64,000 bases of DNA from Flexilinea sp. (GCA_017432685.1 JAFRIR010000042.1:39249-103248), one strand, 5' to 3'; positions 41,897 through 50,798 are shown, counted from the first letter of the stretch. Numbers and translations: made by a program. Notes: generated by a model not told the origin, from the sequence alone.

Positions 41897-42697
41897 TTAG
41901 TAATTCATATACAGTGATTCGTATACTTGCTGCTTATCTTTATCCATCACTTTTTTGAATGGAGATAGTCCTGTATCAGCATAGATATGACGTTTATAAA
42001 TATCTTCTGGAATTTCTACTGTGTGGTCAATATCACCGCTTTTTCCATCATAAGAAAGCATGAATTTTATTCCGCGCCGATTCAAATCATACAGATAGTC
42101 AAGAAGTTCACGGTAGTTTATAGCACCATAGTACATTCCCGCAGTATGAAAATAAGGCGGGTCAAGATACACGAAATCTCTTTGTGTGGCGCTTTCGGTC
42201 GTGATTCTGTAATCTTCCGCCAGAAAACGGGCACCTTTTATATGCAAAGACCAATCATTTATTATTGTTTCAAGTGTATCGGGGTGTATTCCCGGTCTTG
42301 TATGATGGAAGGCATTGTTGAATTCCCCTTTGGAATTAAAACGTATCAGACCATTTACGCAGGTTCGGGACAGGAATAATAGATCTTCCGGGGATTGTGT
42401 ACGATTGAAATGATCCCGTATCTCGTAATACACCGCATGCCCCTCATTCTGCAGCCTGTTCCATCGAGACCGATATGCTTTCGATAATTCAATAGGATTA
42501 TCTTTTATCTCGTTCCAAAGTTGAATCAGTGGTTTGCAAATATCACCGCACACAGCCTTTTTCGGAGATAAGGCATATAGTATTGATCCGCCGCCGATAA
42601 ATGGTTCATAATAACAATCGAAATCCGGCGCGTACTTTTTGATTAGCTCGGCCTGTGGCCTTTTGCTTCCGCTCCATTTAATTACTGGATGTATCAT
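41897..42697 (-). CDS. dam: DNA adenine methylase (D12 class)
   Basis: 266 residues. N-terminal motif I KWSGSKRPQAELIKKYAP and FIGGGSILYAL, motif IV YLDPPYFHTAG (about 174-184). It methylates adenine, commonly in GATC or a related site, and may protect phage DNA. It has its own late module and heads an operon with the ParB-like protein. Confidence 0.92.
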   Translation of the reverse strand: MIHPVIKWSGSKRPQAELIKKYAPDFDCYYEPFIGGGSILYALSPKKAVCGDICKPLIQLWNEIKDNPIELSKAYRSRWNRLQNEGHAVYYEIRDHFNRTQSPEDLLFLSRTCVNGLIRFNSKGEFNNAFHHTRPGIHPDTLETIINDWSLHIKGARFLAEDYRITTESATQRDFVYLDPPYFHTAGMYYGAINYRELLDYLYDLNRRGIKFMLSYDGKSGDIDHTVEIPEDIYKRHIYADTGLSPFKKVMDKDKQQVYESLYMNY

Positions 42698-42714
42698 TTA
42701 TTGTTCCTTAAAAT

Positions 42715-42776
42715 GAAAGAAGGCACAGTTTCTCAATTGAGATTGTGCCTTCTTAGGGTCTGATTATTATTTTACA
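42715..42776 (-). promoter_or_regulatory. Late promoter-hairpin module, copy 11 (dam operon)
   Basis: TG-TAAAAT (42769-42774), AATAATC, AGACCCTAAGAAGGCACAAT paired with ATTGTGCC-like arm (CTGTGCCTTC), then TTTCATTTT. Its loop is almost the same as in copy 12. Confidence 0.8.
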
Positions 42777-42781
42777 CGATT

Positions 42782-43747
42782 TTAGCTGTTTCTTCTTTTC
42801 AACAATCCTTTTGGCAATGATTTTCGAGTAACTCTTACTGGAGTTGAATCATCTGCTCTTGCCACGGATCTAAGTCCTTTAACTCTTCTTAGATCGTTTC
42901 CGCTATAGCTTGACATCGGTTGTTTCACATGACCGCCATCAACTCGCATATTCCCATAGTCCGGCTGAGATACGATTTCGACTTCTATTTCTCTTTCGTA
43001 TGGAATTTCAGAGCGTGTGCCGTCAAATCTGGACGGTCTGTTGTCAAATTTCTTGTTTGATGAAATTTTAAATTTCGTGCCTTTTTGCAGCAACATTTCC
43101 CACAGTGCCGACTCATTTCCATAGTTTCCATGAATCACATCACCAAAAAGAACTTTTGACCCTTTTGGAATCTTTATTTTCAGCATTACATCATTGCTGA
43201 TAAAATCGTCAAATTTAACGCCGATATCATCATACAGAGAATCTCGCTTTAGTGTTGTACTGGTAAATCCTTCATCCGTGTATGTTTTACCGTTGATATT
43301 CTTTCCCTGCAAAAGATCTTCTTGCGAAACCCCCAGCATTTTTGCTAAATTAGCAGAACTTGTTGACCGATATGCAATCAGGTTTTCCTGTGAACTCGTG
43401 CGGTTTATCATTGCTTGCAAACCTCTTACCAATTCCATATTCTCATCTGTTCCGTTCCCGGTTCTTGCCGTTTTTTGCAGTTCTTCAAATTTAAATGGGG
43501 TTAAATATTCATGGATTGCTCTTTGTTCCGTACCAGTAGAATCATCATATATTTTTTTCTGACCACTCCAATCCTCATTGAAATGTTCCATAATATCTTC
43601 CAGATCTTCGAATCCTCTTTCAAATGGGTCAATATATTCACCGCCGTCATTGGTATTCCTTTTTCTTTTGTACGGTATCTGTCTAACGTATTTTCCATTA
43701 ACTCGTTTATAGATTGCAACGCCTTCCGCTGTTCTTCCTCCGCCCAT
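42782..43747 (-). CDS. Tagged (MGGGRT) ADP-ribosyltransferase-type effector, altered ExE motif
   Basis: 321 residues. The tag MGGGRTAEGVAIYKRVNGKY VRQIPYKRK is that of 24252-25076 with few changes. The C-terminal domain resembles ADPRT exoenzymes: R127 in LIAYRSTS, STT in GFTSTTLKRD (162-169), and ESALWEMLLQKGTKF near 212-226. In the last motif the second Glu is present (E217) but the first Glu of ExE is Leu, so arginine-specific transfer may be lost or altered. The middle contains a helical domain (60-115). Confidence 0.75.
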   Translation of the reverse strand: MGGGRTAEGVAIYKRVNGKYVRQIPYKRKRNTNDGGEYIDPFERGFEDLEDIMEHFNEDWSGQKKIYDDSTGTEQRAIHEYLTPFKFEELQKTARTGNGTDENMELVRGLQAMINRTSSQENLIAYRSTSSANLAKMLGVSQEDLLQGKNINGKTYTDEGFTSTTLKRDSLYDDIGVKFDDFISNDVMLKIKIPKGSKVLFGDVIHGNYGNESALWEMLLQKGTKFKISSNKKFDNRPSRFDGTRSEIPYEREIEVEIVSQPDYGNMRVDGGHVKQPMSSYSGNDLRRVKGLRSVARADDSTPVRVTRKSLPKGLLKRRNS

Positions 43748-43762
43748 ATTTCACCTCGCTTA

Positions 43763-43825
43763 AACAAAAAAGGCACGGTTTCTCAATTGAGAATGTGCCT
43801 TCTTAGGGTCTGTATTTATTATAAC
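43763..43825 (-). promoter_or_regulatory. Late promoter-hairpin module, copy 12
   Basis: TATAAT (43818-43823), AAATAC, AGACCCTAAGAAGGCACATT with AATGTGCC ... GTGCCTTTTTTG. The T-run is directly joined to the stem. Confidence 0.85.
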
Positions 43826-43887
43826 AGGATTTCAACACTACCCTGTCCGCCCGTAACACTTACGGTATGTCGCCTCTACCCATAATT

Positions 43888-44598
43888 TCACCTCGCTCTC
43901 GTCATTGAATAACCCGTAGCTTTTTCGATCAGTTCAGGTAATTCCCAATATTTATCTGATTTAATTCCAAGCTCTTTTGCGATTATATTTAGTGCTCTCT
44001 CGTGATAGAATGGTGTTGCCCTTCGGCCAGTGTAGTTCGTTAAAGCATATGAAACATCATTTAGTAATTCTTTTGTACTTGAAGACATTTTGCTTAAATT
44101 TTCTCTTACTTTTTGTCTTTCCTGTTCTCTCTCTTTTACGTAATAGCCATGCCGATCTGCAAATCTCTCTGCTGCAGCACTACTCCAGTTTTTGGGATCT
44201 GTTGCATAATTATCCCCGGCGTACCATGCAGCGGCGTTCATGCTTTCCAATTGTTCTTCGGTGTAGGTGTTTTCTTCTCTCTGTCGCTGTTCAAGTGCTT
44301 GCCTGTACCACGTTTGCTGTTGGCTTGACATTTGATCAAACTGTCCGACGGTTATATTCCGTAACGATTGAATCTGTTCTTTTGACATATTTTCGTAAGG
44401 GTTGGTATTTGTTGTATTTTTGTTATTACCGGACAGCTTGATCGTCGGAGTGTTACCTTGCCCACTATCCCTCCTTTGCGTTATTGCATCATTAGCATTT
44501 TTACGCATCTGATTGTATTGCGAATCAGACACAGTACCGACGGCATGACGCACGCCATTTTCGTCACGGTAATATAAACGGTGATATCCTCTGCCCAT
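43888..44598 (-). CDS. Tagged (MGRGYHR) effector candidate B
   Basis: 236 residues. Residues 1-62 are almost identical to those of 14363-14932 and the DNA of this part is about 90 percent the same, whereas the rest is different: TNPYENMSKEQIQSLRNITV, SSQQQTWYRQALEQRQREEN, helical, then RATPFYHERALNIIAKELGI. No catalytic motif recognised. A recent exchange of tag or effector between loci is likely. Confidence 0.65.
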   Translation of the reverse strand: MGRGYHRLYYRDENGVRHAVGTVSDSQYNQMRKNANDAITQRRDSGQGNTPTIKLSGNNKNTTNTNPYENMSKEQIQSLRNITVGQFDQMSSQQQTWYRQALEQRQREENTYTEEQLESMNAAAWYAGDNYATDPKNWSSAAAERFADRHGYYVKEREQERQKVRENLSKMSSSTKELLNDVSYALTNYTGRRATPFYHERALNIIAKELGIKSDKYWELPELIEKATGYSMTRAR

Positions 44599-44607
44599 AA
44601 TTCCACC

Positions 44608-45180
44608 TCACTTTTTAGTCTTTTTGTATGCTTTGCGGAAATTGCTCATCCGTTCCAGAAGAGTCATTATTTCTTCCCGTTGCTCATTGTTATTATCTAA
44701 GGCTAAAGATCCCATATAACTCGAAGCAATTTTGTTCGCTGTCTTACTGTTTCCATTTTTTACAGCCTTTACAAAGTTATTCATATCTTTTCTGAATCCA
44801 ACAGGATCAATCAGCATTCCTTTTTCCTGCGCCGCATTATTAATCAGATATTCGACTTCGCTGTTCAGAGCTTTTTCGGCATTTTCTCTTTGTTTTTGCG
44901 ATGCCGGAGTGTTTGACATCTGATAAGCAGGAACAACTTTATTACGTCTTTGTCCCTGACTGCCGTCTGCGATCAATATGGCCGGTCCGGACATTCCCGT
45001 CTGTCCTTTTGCTATGATCATCATGTTTTCCAACAGATCCCCGCGCCGCTGATTTTCCACCGCCCGATTCCATGCTTTACGGGAAATATTTCCATGAATT
45101 CCGATCGTACCTACCCTGTTGCCACGATCCCCGTTTCCGTTCGTTATATAAAGTTCAATTCCTTTTGTCCCTCGTCCCAT
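44608..45180 (-). CDS. Tagged (MGRG) effector candidate C
   Basis: 190 residues. MGRGTKGIELYITNGNGDRG NRVGTIG is a third, divergent MGRG tag. The rest is mostly helical (ISRKAWNRAVENQRRGDLLE, ALNSEVEYLINNAAQEKGML, KDMNNFVKAVKNG). It is first in an operon with 43888-44598. No known domain. Confidence 0.6.
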   Translation of the reverse strand: MGRGTKGIELYITNGNGDRGNRVGTIGIHGNISRKAWNRAVENQRRGDLLENMMIIAKGQTGMSGPAILIADGSQGQRRNKVVPAYQMSNTPASQKQRENAEKALNSEVEYLINNAAQEKGMLIDPVGFRKDMNNFVKAVKNGNSKTANKIASSYMGSLALDNNNEQREEIMTLLERMSNFRKAYKKTKK

Positions 45181-45197
45181 AATTTCACCTCACTTTA

Positions 45198-45262
45198 AAA
45201 AAAACAAAAGGCACACCGATCTGATGTGCCTTCTTAGGGTCTTTCTCTGCTATTCATTATAC
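45198..45262 (-). promoter_or_regulatory. Late promoter-hairpin module, copy 13
   Basis: TATAAT (45256-45261), 15 bases, AGACCCTAAGAAGGCACATC paired with GATCGGTGTGCC, then TTTTGTTTTTTTT. Confidence 0.8.
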
Positions 45263-45263
45263 T

Positions 45264-45938
45264 TTATTTTTTGGCATTTTTGTTCGCCTTTTCTTCTGCC
45301 TCGATTTTCGCCATCTTCGCACTGAACGGCGTGTAGGCATCCTTCATCGGAACAACTTTCCCTTTCAGGTGATCCGGTATGATCCCATGAAACAGCACCA
45401 TCTTCGGCTGCAGCTTTTCCATGACGTAATCATAGTCTTCCCAATAGGTGTCGAGCAGTTCCGGGCTTCTCATCAAGCCTTTCGATGCGGTGCTGATAAT
45501 GGCATTTTTCGGCTCTCCGTCCAGACAGAATTTCAGATTTTGCGGGAGTGTCCAGGTGATGGTCGGTATCACCGTGATCCCATTCATCTGCCAGTATGCA
45601 GCCAGCCAGTGTTTCCTGTAATGGTTGTAGACCTGCAATGCTTTCGGCATATCCGAGTATATACTGAAATCCGGCGCCAGCACATAACGGAATTTCCTCA
45701 GCCTGTTGATGTACTTATCCGGGGAGTTCCACAACGCTTCAAACCGATAATCATCAATATAAAAATACATTCCCAGTTTGGACGGGTCTTTCTTGCACTC
45801 ATTAATATAGTGATACGGAATCCATCGGGTGGTTTCATCATATTCAGTGATCGGCTGTATCACGGGGATCCGGTATTCCCCCGTTCCCAGAAATGCAGCC
45901 TTTTCCAGATTTAGGAGCGGCAATTCGGATTTCTTCAT
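45264..45938 (-). CDS. DUF4417 protein 1
   Basis: 224 residues. FEALWNSPDKYINRLRKFRYVLAPDFSIYSDMPKALQVYNHYRKHW, NGITVIPTITW and LFHGIIPDHLKGKVVPM match DUF4417, a phage and mobile-element family of unknown function. About half of its residues are the same as in the next gene; tandem paralogues. Confidence 0.88.
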   Translation of the reverse strand: MKKSELPLLNLEKAAFLGTGEYRIPVIQPITEYDETTRWIPYHYINECKKDPSKLGMYFYIDDYRFEALWNSPDKYINRLRKFRYVLAPDFSIYSDMPKALQVYNHYRKHWLAAYWQMNGITVIPTITWTLPQNLKFCLDGEPKNAIISTASKGLMRSPELLDTYWEDYDYVMEKLQPKMVLFHGIIPDHLKGKVVPMKDAYTPFSAKMAKIEAEEKANKNAKK

Positions 45939-46645
45939 TTCTTCCTCTTCATCTGGCGTTCCCGTGTTTTCCGCTTCTGTTCATCGTGTTTCACCATGTC
46001 TTCCTTGTTGTATACTTTCCCGCCGAACAGCTCATATCCCCGTTCCAGCGGAATCACCTCATCTTTAATATCTTCCGGGATGATTCCATTGAACAGAATC
46101 TGTGTCGGCTGCAGTCTTTTCTTCATCTCTTCATATCCCATCCAGAAATTGTCAAAGAAATCCTTCGTCTGCATCGTGCCGACGGTGGAAACGCAGACAA
46201 CGGAATGAGTCGGTTCCCCATCAAACACAAACTGAAATGACTGCGGCAGCGCCCAGGTGATGGTCGGGATGACGTTCACGCCGTTCATTTGCAGATAAGC
46301 GGCCACCCAGTGCTTGCGGTAATGATTCCACACCTGCATTGCTTTCGGCATATTCGTATAAATGCTGAACTCCGGGGAACAGACATAGCGGTATTGCTTC
46401 AGCCGGTCGATATACAGATCAGGAGCAGACCAAAGGCGTTCGAACTGATAGTCATGAACATGAAAGTGGACACCCATTTTTGACGGGTCTTTTTTATTGC
46501 TTTTGACGTAATTAAATGGAATCCATTTCGTGGATGTATCATATTCCTTTATTTTTCCGACAATTACGGGAACCCCGTACTCTCCGACACCTTCAAACAG
46601 GGCTTTTTCCATATTTAAAAGAGGAACTGTAAATTTTTTCGGCAT
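45935..46645 (-). CDS. DUF4417 protein 2
   Basis: 236 residues from MPKKFTVPLLNMEKALFEGV. YVCSPEFSIYTNMPKAMQVWNHYRKHW and NGVNVIPTITWALPQ are shared with the paralogue downstream, whose ATG overlaps the end of this gene. It has a basic tail (KHDEQKRKTRERQMKRKK), and its own late module. Function unknown. Confidence 0.88.
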   Translation of the reverse strand: MPKKFTVPLLNMEKALFEGVGEYGVPVIVGKIKEYDTSTKWIPFNYVKSNKKDPSKMGVHFHVHDYQFERLWSAPDLYIDRLKQYRYVCSPEFSIYTNMPKAMQVWNHYRKHWVAAYLQMNGVNVIPTITWALPQSFQFVFDGEPTHSVVCVSTVGTMQTKDFFDNFWMGYEEMKKRLQPTQILFNGIIPEDIKDEVIPLERGYELFGGKVYNKEDMVKHDEQKRKTRERQMKRKK

Positions 46646-46661
46646 TTGTTTTCTCCTGGAA

Positions 46662-46722
46662 CGAAAAGAAGGCACAATCTGTCTATAGATCATGCCTTCT
46701 TAGGGTCTATGTTTATTTTACT
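46662..46722 (-). promoter_or_regulatory. Late promoter-hairpin module, copy 14 (DUF4417 pair)
   Basis: TAAAAT (46715-46720), AAACAT, AGACCCTAAGAAGGCATGAT paired with ATTGTGCCTTC, then TTTTCG. Confidence 0.8.
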
Positions 46723-46770
46723 TTATAAGGGAATTTAAGTGTAATCATCTGAATAAGCTGAAAACTATCG

Positions 46771-47904
46771 TTACACGGCAAATGCCCGAATCTCGTTAAT
46801 CCCGTTATATTTCTTTCCATCGCATACCAGGACAGGAACGCTCTGGATGTCGTATTTCCTTGCAAGTTCGGCTGTAGCCTCGTCACTTACAACGATTTTC
46901 CGATATTGGATCCCTTTTTGATTCAAAACATTCTCTGCCATCTTGCAGTTTGGACAGGTCGCGGTCGAAAACAGCAGATTTTCTTCTTTCCTCTCAATAT
47001 CAGGGTTGTATTCTTTTCTCTCGATAAACTCCTGCGCTTTCCCGTCATTCCAGTTCCGCAGCGGACGGTAATACCCCGTGATGCGGCTGTACACTTCTGT
47101 TTCTTTCCCGCAATGCGGACATTTGGTCACTTCACCCACAAGATATCCGTGTTCCGGGCAGACGGAATAGGTCGGGGACAGCGTGTAATATGGCAGATGG
47201 TAGTTTTCTGCGATTTTGCGCACCAAAGAGGCCGCCGCTTTCCATCCATTCAGCCGTTCCCCGAGAAATACATGAAAGACCGTCCCCGATGTGTAAAGCG
47301 TTTGCAGACTGTCCTGAAGATCGAGGGCTTCAAATATATCCTCTGTGTATCCGACAGGCAGATTAGACGAATTGGTATAGTACGGTGTCCCGTCCGATGC
47401 TGTGATGATATCCGGCCACCGTTCTTTATCATGCTTCGCCAGACGATAAGCTGTAGACTCTGCCGGGGTTGCTTCCAGGTTGAACAGATCGCCGTATTTT
47501 TCCTGATAATCGGACAGCCGTTCCCGCATATGATTCAGTACATCACGGGCAAACTGCTGTGTTTCGGGATGGGTCAGATCTTTACGCAGCCATTTTGCAT
47601 TCAATCCCGCTTCATTCATGCCGACAATACCGAGTGTGGAAAAATGGTTGTTGAACGTGCCTAAATACCGTTTTGCATACGGATACATTCCCGCTTCCAA
47701 ATACTTTGTCAGCACTTTTCGTTTGATGTCCAGGGATCGGGCTGCAATGTCCATCAGATGATCAAGACGATTGTAAAAATCAGCTTCATCTTCCGCAAGG
47801 TATGCCATTCTCGGCAGGTTCAGCGTGACCACACCAATGGAGCCGGTACTCTCGCCGGAACCGAAATAGCCGCCGGATTTCTTTCGCAGTTCAATAACAT
47901 TCAT
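46771..47904 (-). CDS. nrdD: C-terminal half of anaerobic ribonucleotide reductase with fused glutaredoxin-like domain
   Basis: 377 residues, about half of a class III reductase. It begins just after the place of the catalytic cysteine: GGYFGSGESTGSIGVVTLNL PRMAYL. The zinc site (CPEH ... CPHC), the glycyl radical region SRITGYYRPLRNWNDGKAQEF and a C-terminal glutaredoxin/thioredoxin-like domain with CPNC (about 318-321) follow. The start ATG has GGGGAG and an in-frame stop lies just upstream, so this is a real separate ORF. The N-terminal half is not in the window; the gene is either split or a fragment. Confidence 0.85.
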   Translation of the reverse strand: MNVIELRKKSGGYFGSGESTGSIGVVTLNLPRMAYLAEDEADFYNRLDHLMDIAARSLDIKRKVLTKYLEAGMYPYAKRYLGTFNNHFSTLGIVGMNEAGLNAKWLRKDLTHPETQQFARDVLNHMRERLSDYQEKYGDLFNLEATPAESTAYRLAKHDKERWPDIITASDGTPYYTNSSNLPVGYTEDIFEALDLQDSLQTLYTSGTVFHVFLGERLNGWKAAASLVRKIAENYHLPYYTLSPTYSVCPEHGYLVGEVTKCPHCGKETEVYSRITGYYRPLRNWNDGKAQEFIERKEYNPDIERKEENLLFSTATCPNCKMAENVLNQKGIQYRKIVVSDEATAELARKYDIQSVPVLVCDGKKYNGINEIRAFAV

Positions 47905-47913
47905 GTTGCTCCC

Positions 47914-48681
47914 CTATGCCACCTTATTGTCGATCCGGTATTCCTCATAGAAGAACAGCCGGTTTTCTTTCTTCTTGCCTTTGTTGTAGGCATTCTGCAC
48001 AGATTCGAGCAGCCTTTCAAAGCTCTGGGCGAACACGTCACGCGGGTCTGTGTTGCGCAGTGCTTCAATAACCTTGTCATGATTAAGATCCTTGTTTTTC
48101 CTGCCGTAATCCACAAGGTAGAAGACCACCCTGTCCCGATTGTCCCGCCGACCGCCGAACTTATCCATGACCGGGGAATACTTTTTACGGATGTTCAGCG
48201 CCTGACTGGCCATGATGTAATCATATTCCGTGAAAATCAGTTCCCCGGCTTTAGTTTTTTCGCTCATGTTGCCGCTTGTGTGGACATACACAGAATTCAG
48301 CACCGTCGCAACATTCACACCGAAAAACTGCATCAGCTGATAAACACGCTGATAGTCCTTTATTCCGGATTCCGCGTACGACTTGATGTAGTCAAGCGGT
48401 TTCCACGCCTTGTTATGCGTATTCATCACCCGGCAGCAATTCAGGTCTGCTGACTCCACGATGTGGTATTCCACAGGCATATTCAGCCGCTGCAGTGCTT
48501 CCAGCCGTCCCTGACCGTCGATGACTTCCATCTTTCGGTTGACGATGATGGGATTGCTTACCCATCCGACCTTTTTGATCGAATCTACCAGGGATTTCAC
48601 CCGCGATTCGTCAGCATTCCGATTTCCCTTTAGTTTGCGAAAAATCGAATAGTCACTTGTGCGCAATATCTGTCCTTCCAT
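47914..48681 (-). CDS. ParB-like N-terminal domain protein
   Basis: 255 residues from MEGQILRTSDYSIFRKLKGN. RVKSLVDSIKKVGWVSNPII VNRKMEVIDGQGRLEALQRL is the ParB-type domain; the rest is helical with a central FFGVNVATVLN. It may bind DNA or nucleotides. It lies right before the nrdD fragment in the operon from early promoter copy 6. Confidence 0.8.
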   Translation of the reverse strand: MEGQILRTSDYSIFRKLKGNRNADESRVKSLVDSIKKVGWVSNPIIVNRKMEVIDGQGRLEALQRLNMPVEYHIVESADLNCCRVMNTHNKAWKPLDYIKSYAESGIKDYQRVYQLMQFFGVNVATVLNSVYVHTSGNMSEKTKAGELIFTEYDYIMASQALNIRKKYSPVMDKFGGRRDNRDRVVFYLVDYGRKNKDLNHDKVIEALRNTDPRDVFAQSFERLLESVQNAYNKGKKKENRLFFYEEYRIDNKVA

Positions 48682-48706
48682 TGTTTTTTCCTTTCCTTTT
48701 CTGCGC

Positions 48707-48913
48707 TTACTTGACTTCTGCAAAATAGCAGACCGCATCGCCCTGCGGGGAATAGAAGATCCCGTCAGCAGTGTCCAGTCTGTAGCCTTTCTCGGAGATC
48801 AGCTTTTCCACGACGTTCCCGCGAAAGTTTCCCGGCATCAGCCTGTCAAGCCGTGCCTCGTCGTATTTGCCAGCGGCCATATATCCGCCCATCACATAAT
48901 AGCGTCCGCGCAT
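48707..48913 (-). CDS. Small hypothetical protein
   Basis: 68 residues. RLDRLMPGNFRGNVVEKLIS then a beta segment YRLDTADGIFYSPQGDAVCYF. Unknown. Confidence 0.5.
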   Translation of the reverse strand: MRGRYYVMGGYMAAGKYDEARLDRLMPGNFRGNVVEKLISEKGYRLDTADGIFYSPQGDAVCYFAEVK

Positions 48914-48915
48914 TA

Positions 48916-49422
48916 TTATTCTCCTTCTGCTCCAAGATGATTTTTCAGGTTCTTCACCTTTCCGAGGAATTCGCGAAATTCCGCAGCAGAATCCAGGTAT
49001 TTTTCCACTTCCTCAGCGACATTGCTGTACGTTGCCAGCATTTTCCGCAGCGTTTTGTTTTGCTCCCGCTCCCGTTCCGCTGTCGTTAAACGTCCTTTGA
49101 GCGTTGCAATTTGACTGCACAGTTCCTTGTTTTCGTCTCTCAGTACGTCAATCTTTGATTCCAGATCGTCGATGATTTGATCCTTCTTGTCCCTTGACCG
49201 TTCTTTGAACACGATTTCGATGGTAGCGTCCTGATCCCCGGGGAGAATCAGCTCAAGACGATTGTTATCATATTCATAGACATAGCCGTTATCACAACCG
49301 GCACAGTTTTCCGTTGCGAATATTACAAAGTCCTCCCCGCTCGAATCGTACTTAAATCCGCATCCGAACAACACTTTTGCCTTATTCCAGGCATCTTCCC
49401 TACTTTGCGCTTGAATTCTCAT
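48916..49422 (-). CDS. Coiled-coil hypothetical protein
   Basis: 168 residues from MRIQAQSREDAWNKAKVLFG. A beta-rich part with CAGCDNGYVYEYDNNR is followed by a coiled coil (about 85-130, QIIDDLESKIDVLRDENKEL). Unknown function. Confidence 0.5.
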   Translation of the reverse strand: MRIQAQSREDAWNKAKVLFGCGFKYDSSGEDFVIFATENCAGCDNGYVYEYDNNRLELILPGDQDATIEIVFKERSRDKKDQIIDDLESKIDVLRDENKELCSQIATLKGRLTTAEREREQNKTLRKMLATYSNVAEEVEKYLDSAAEFREFLGKVKNLKNHLGAEGE

Positions 49423-49426
49423 TTTG

Positions 49427-49624
49427 TTATTTCTCCTTCCTGAATCCTGCAAAAATTATGTGATACATATCCAACACCTTACCGTACACCCCGAAATCGG
49501 GATCGTCCCAGTAGTGGGTAGTTTCAGTGAATCCGGCTTTTCTCGCCTCTGCTTCACTGTCATAAACATCCTCGATGAATACCGTCGAAAAGCGCGGTGT
49601 TTTTACGTAATCTCCTTTTTCCAT
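49427..49624 (-). CDS. Small early protein
   Basis: 65 residues after AGGAGGTTGAC. GDYVKTPRFSTVFIEDVYDS EAEARKAGFTETTHYWDDPD resembles small proteins of other Bacillota phages. Function unknown. Confidence 0.6.
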   Translation of the reverse strand: MEKGDYVKTPRFSTVFIEDVYDSEAEARKAGFTETTHYWDDPDFGVYGKVLDMYHIIFAGFRKEK

Positions 49625-49636
49625 GTCAACCTCCTG

Positions 49637-49846
49637 TTAGCGATAAATGATATTGACAATTGGTTTCCCAAAAAGCTTGAAATATGAATTGATATATTTT
49701 TCGATGTCTTCAATATTCCGTTCTGTGTGATAGGGAAGCCTTCCTTTCTCATAATCATCATTGAAATACATATCCGCAACGGTTTCTTTGCCTAAAACCC
49801 CGTAATCAGCTTTCCAAATAACCAGTGTCTTAATCCTGCGTTCCAT
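49637..49846 (-). CDS. Small hypothetical protein
   Basis: 69 residues from MERRIKTLVIWKADYGVLGK; alpha/beta, with ACAGGAG before the ATG. Unknown. Confidence 0.5.
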   Translation of the reverse strand: MERRIKTLVIWKADYGVLGKETVADMYFNDDYEKGRLPYHTERNIEDIEKYINSYFKLFGKPIVNIIYR

Positions 49847-49848
49847 AG

Positions 49849-50037
49849 TCACTCCTGTGAAGCACCCTGCTTCCGGCAATATTCCTTGTAGTCTTCCCAC
49901 CATCCCAGCGTGCGGATAATTCGCTGCTCGTTTCTTATCCAGGGCATCATCTCTTTTATCATGCGCTGCTCATCCCACAAAACCATGCGAAAGAATTCGT
50001 CGCGGGCTTCTGCGCTTACCTGAACCATGTTTTCCAT
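49849..50037 (-). CDS. Small helical protein
   Basis: 62 residues after GGGAGGTTGACA. VSAEARDEFFRMVLWDEQRM and EMMPWIRNEQRIIRTLGWWE. Unknown. Confidence 0.5.
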   Translation of the reverse strand: MENMVQVSAEARDEFFRMVLWDEQRMIKEMMPWIRNEQRIIRTLGWWEDYKEYCRKQGASQE

Positions 50038-50053
50038 TGTCAACCTCCCTGTC

Positions 50054-50416
50054 TTACAGTTTGATCACATCATCCGTGATTGTCTGGATTTCGAAATTAT
50101 CGAAAATCACCAAACGACAACTGAGACCGCTCTTGATGACTTTGTAGATACCGTATTTCAGATAGTTCCGGCTTGTATTGAGCGTGTCGATAATATAATC
50201 GTATTCGCCGATCTCCATCAGCTTCCCGGTCAGCAGTTCCGCAAGCCACTTGACAGCTTCGGAGATCATTCCAAAACCATCGTAGACAAATTCGATGAAA
50301 ACATCTTCCATGTCCGGATGAATGTTGATTTTTTCCAGACCAAATGCCTTGAAAATGGTGTCGAGCTTTTCAGCATTCGTGATGTCTTCTTCAAAATTAA
50401 TGGTAATGTAACTCAT
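50054..50416 (-). CDS. Hypothetical early protein
   Basis: 120 residues, alternating strands and helices (MSYITINFEEDITNAEKLDT ... LVIFDNFEIQTI). First gene after early promoter copy 6. Unknown. Confidence 0.5.
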   Translation of the reverse strand: MSYITINFEEDITNAEKLDTIFKAFGLEKINIHPDMEDVFIEFVYDGFGMISEAVKWLAELLTGKLMEIGEYDYIIDTLNTSRNYLKYGIYKVIKSGLSCRLVIFDNFEIQTITDDVIKL

Positions 50417-50456
50417 GTTAACCCCCGTTATTTATTTTCTGTCATCAATATATATA

Positions 50457-50484
50457 ATTATAGTCACTATTATTTATTTGTCAA
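50457..50484 (-). promoter_or_regulatory. Early promoter, copy 6
   Basis: TTGACA (50479-50484), 16 bases, TATAAT-type box read as CTATAAT (50457-50462), then TATATATATTGATGAC. Probably drives genes down to the nrdD fragment. Confidence 0.8.
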
Positions 50485-50534
50485 GCGCTTTTTTTGATTT
50501 CGTTATAAAAGAATCGAAAATTTTTTCCCGGCTA

Positions 50535-50786
50535 TTAGGCCGCCGGGATGGCACTCAGCGAACGGCGAAGCTCCCCAGCAGCTTCGTTGGCACCCGCGCC
50601 GTCAGCGACCCACTGGCCGTACTCATCCAGCCAACCGTAGGAGCGCAGGAGACAGCGCAGAACATTGAGCTTTCCCCAGATGGGAGAACCGGGCTCTTCC
50701 CGTTCTGATTCAACGAAAGTATCGAAAACATAATCGAAAAATTCGACCTTGGACATTTCACGACCGTTGATAGTGATGATGTTCAT
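50535..50786 (-). CDS. Hypothetical early protein
   Basis: 83 residues from MNIITINGREMSKVEFFDYV after GGGAGGTGCAC. Helical, with LRSYGWLDEYGQWVADGAGA. Unknown. Confidence 0.5.
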   Translation of the reverse strand: MNIITINGREMSKVEFFDYVFDTFVESEREEPGSPIWGKLNVLRCLLRSYGWLDEYGQWVADGAGANEAAGELRRSLSAIPAA

Positions 50787-50798
50787 GTGCACCTCCCA

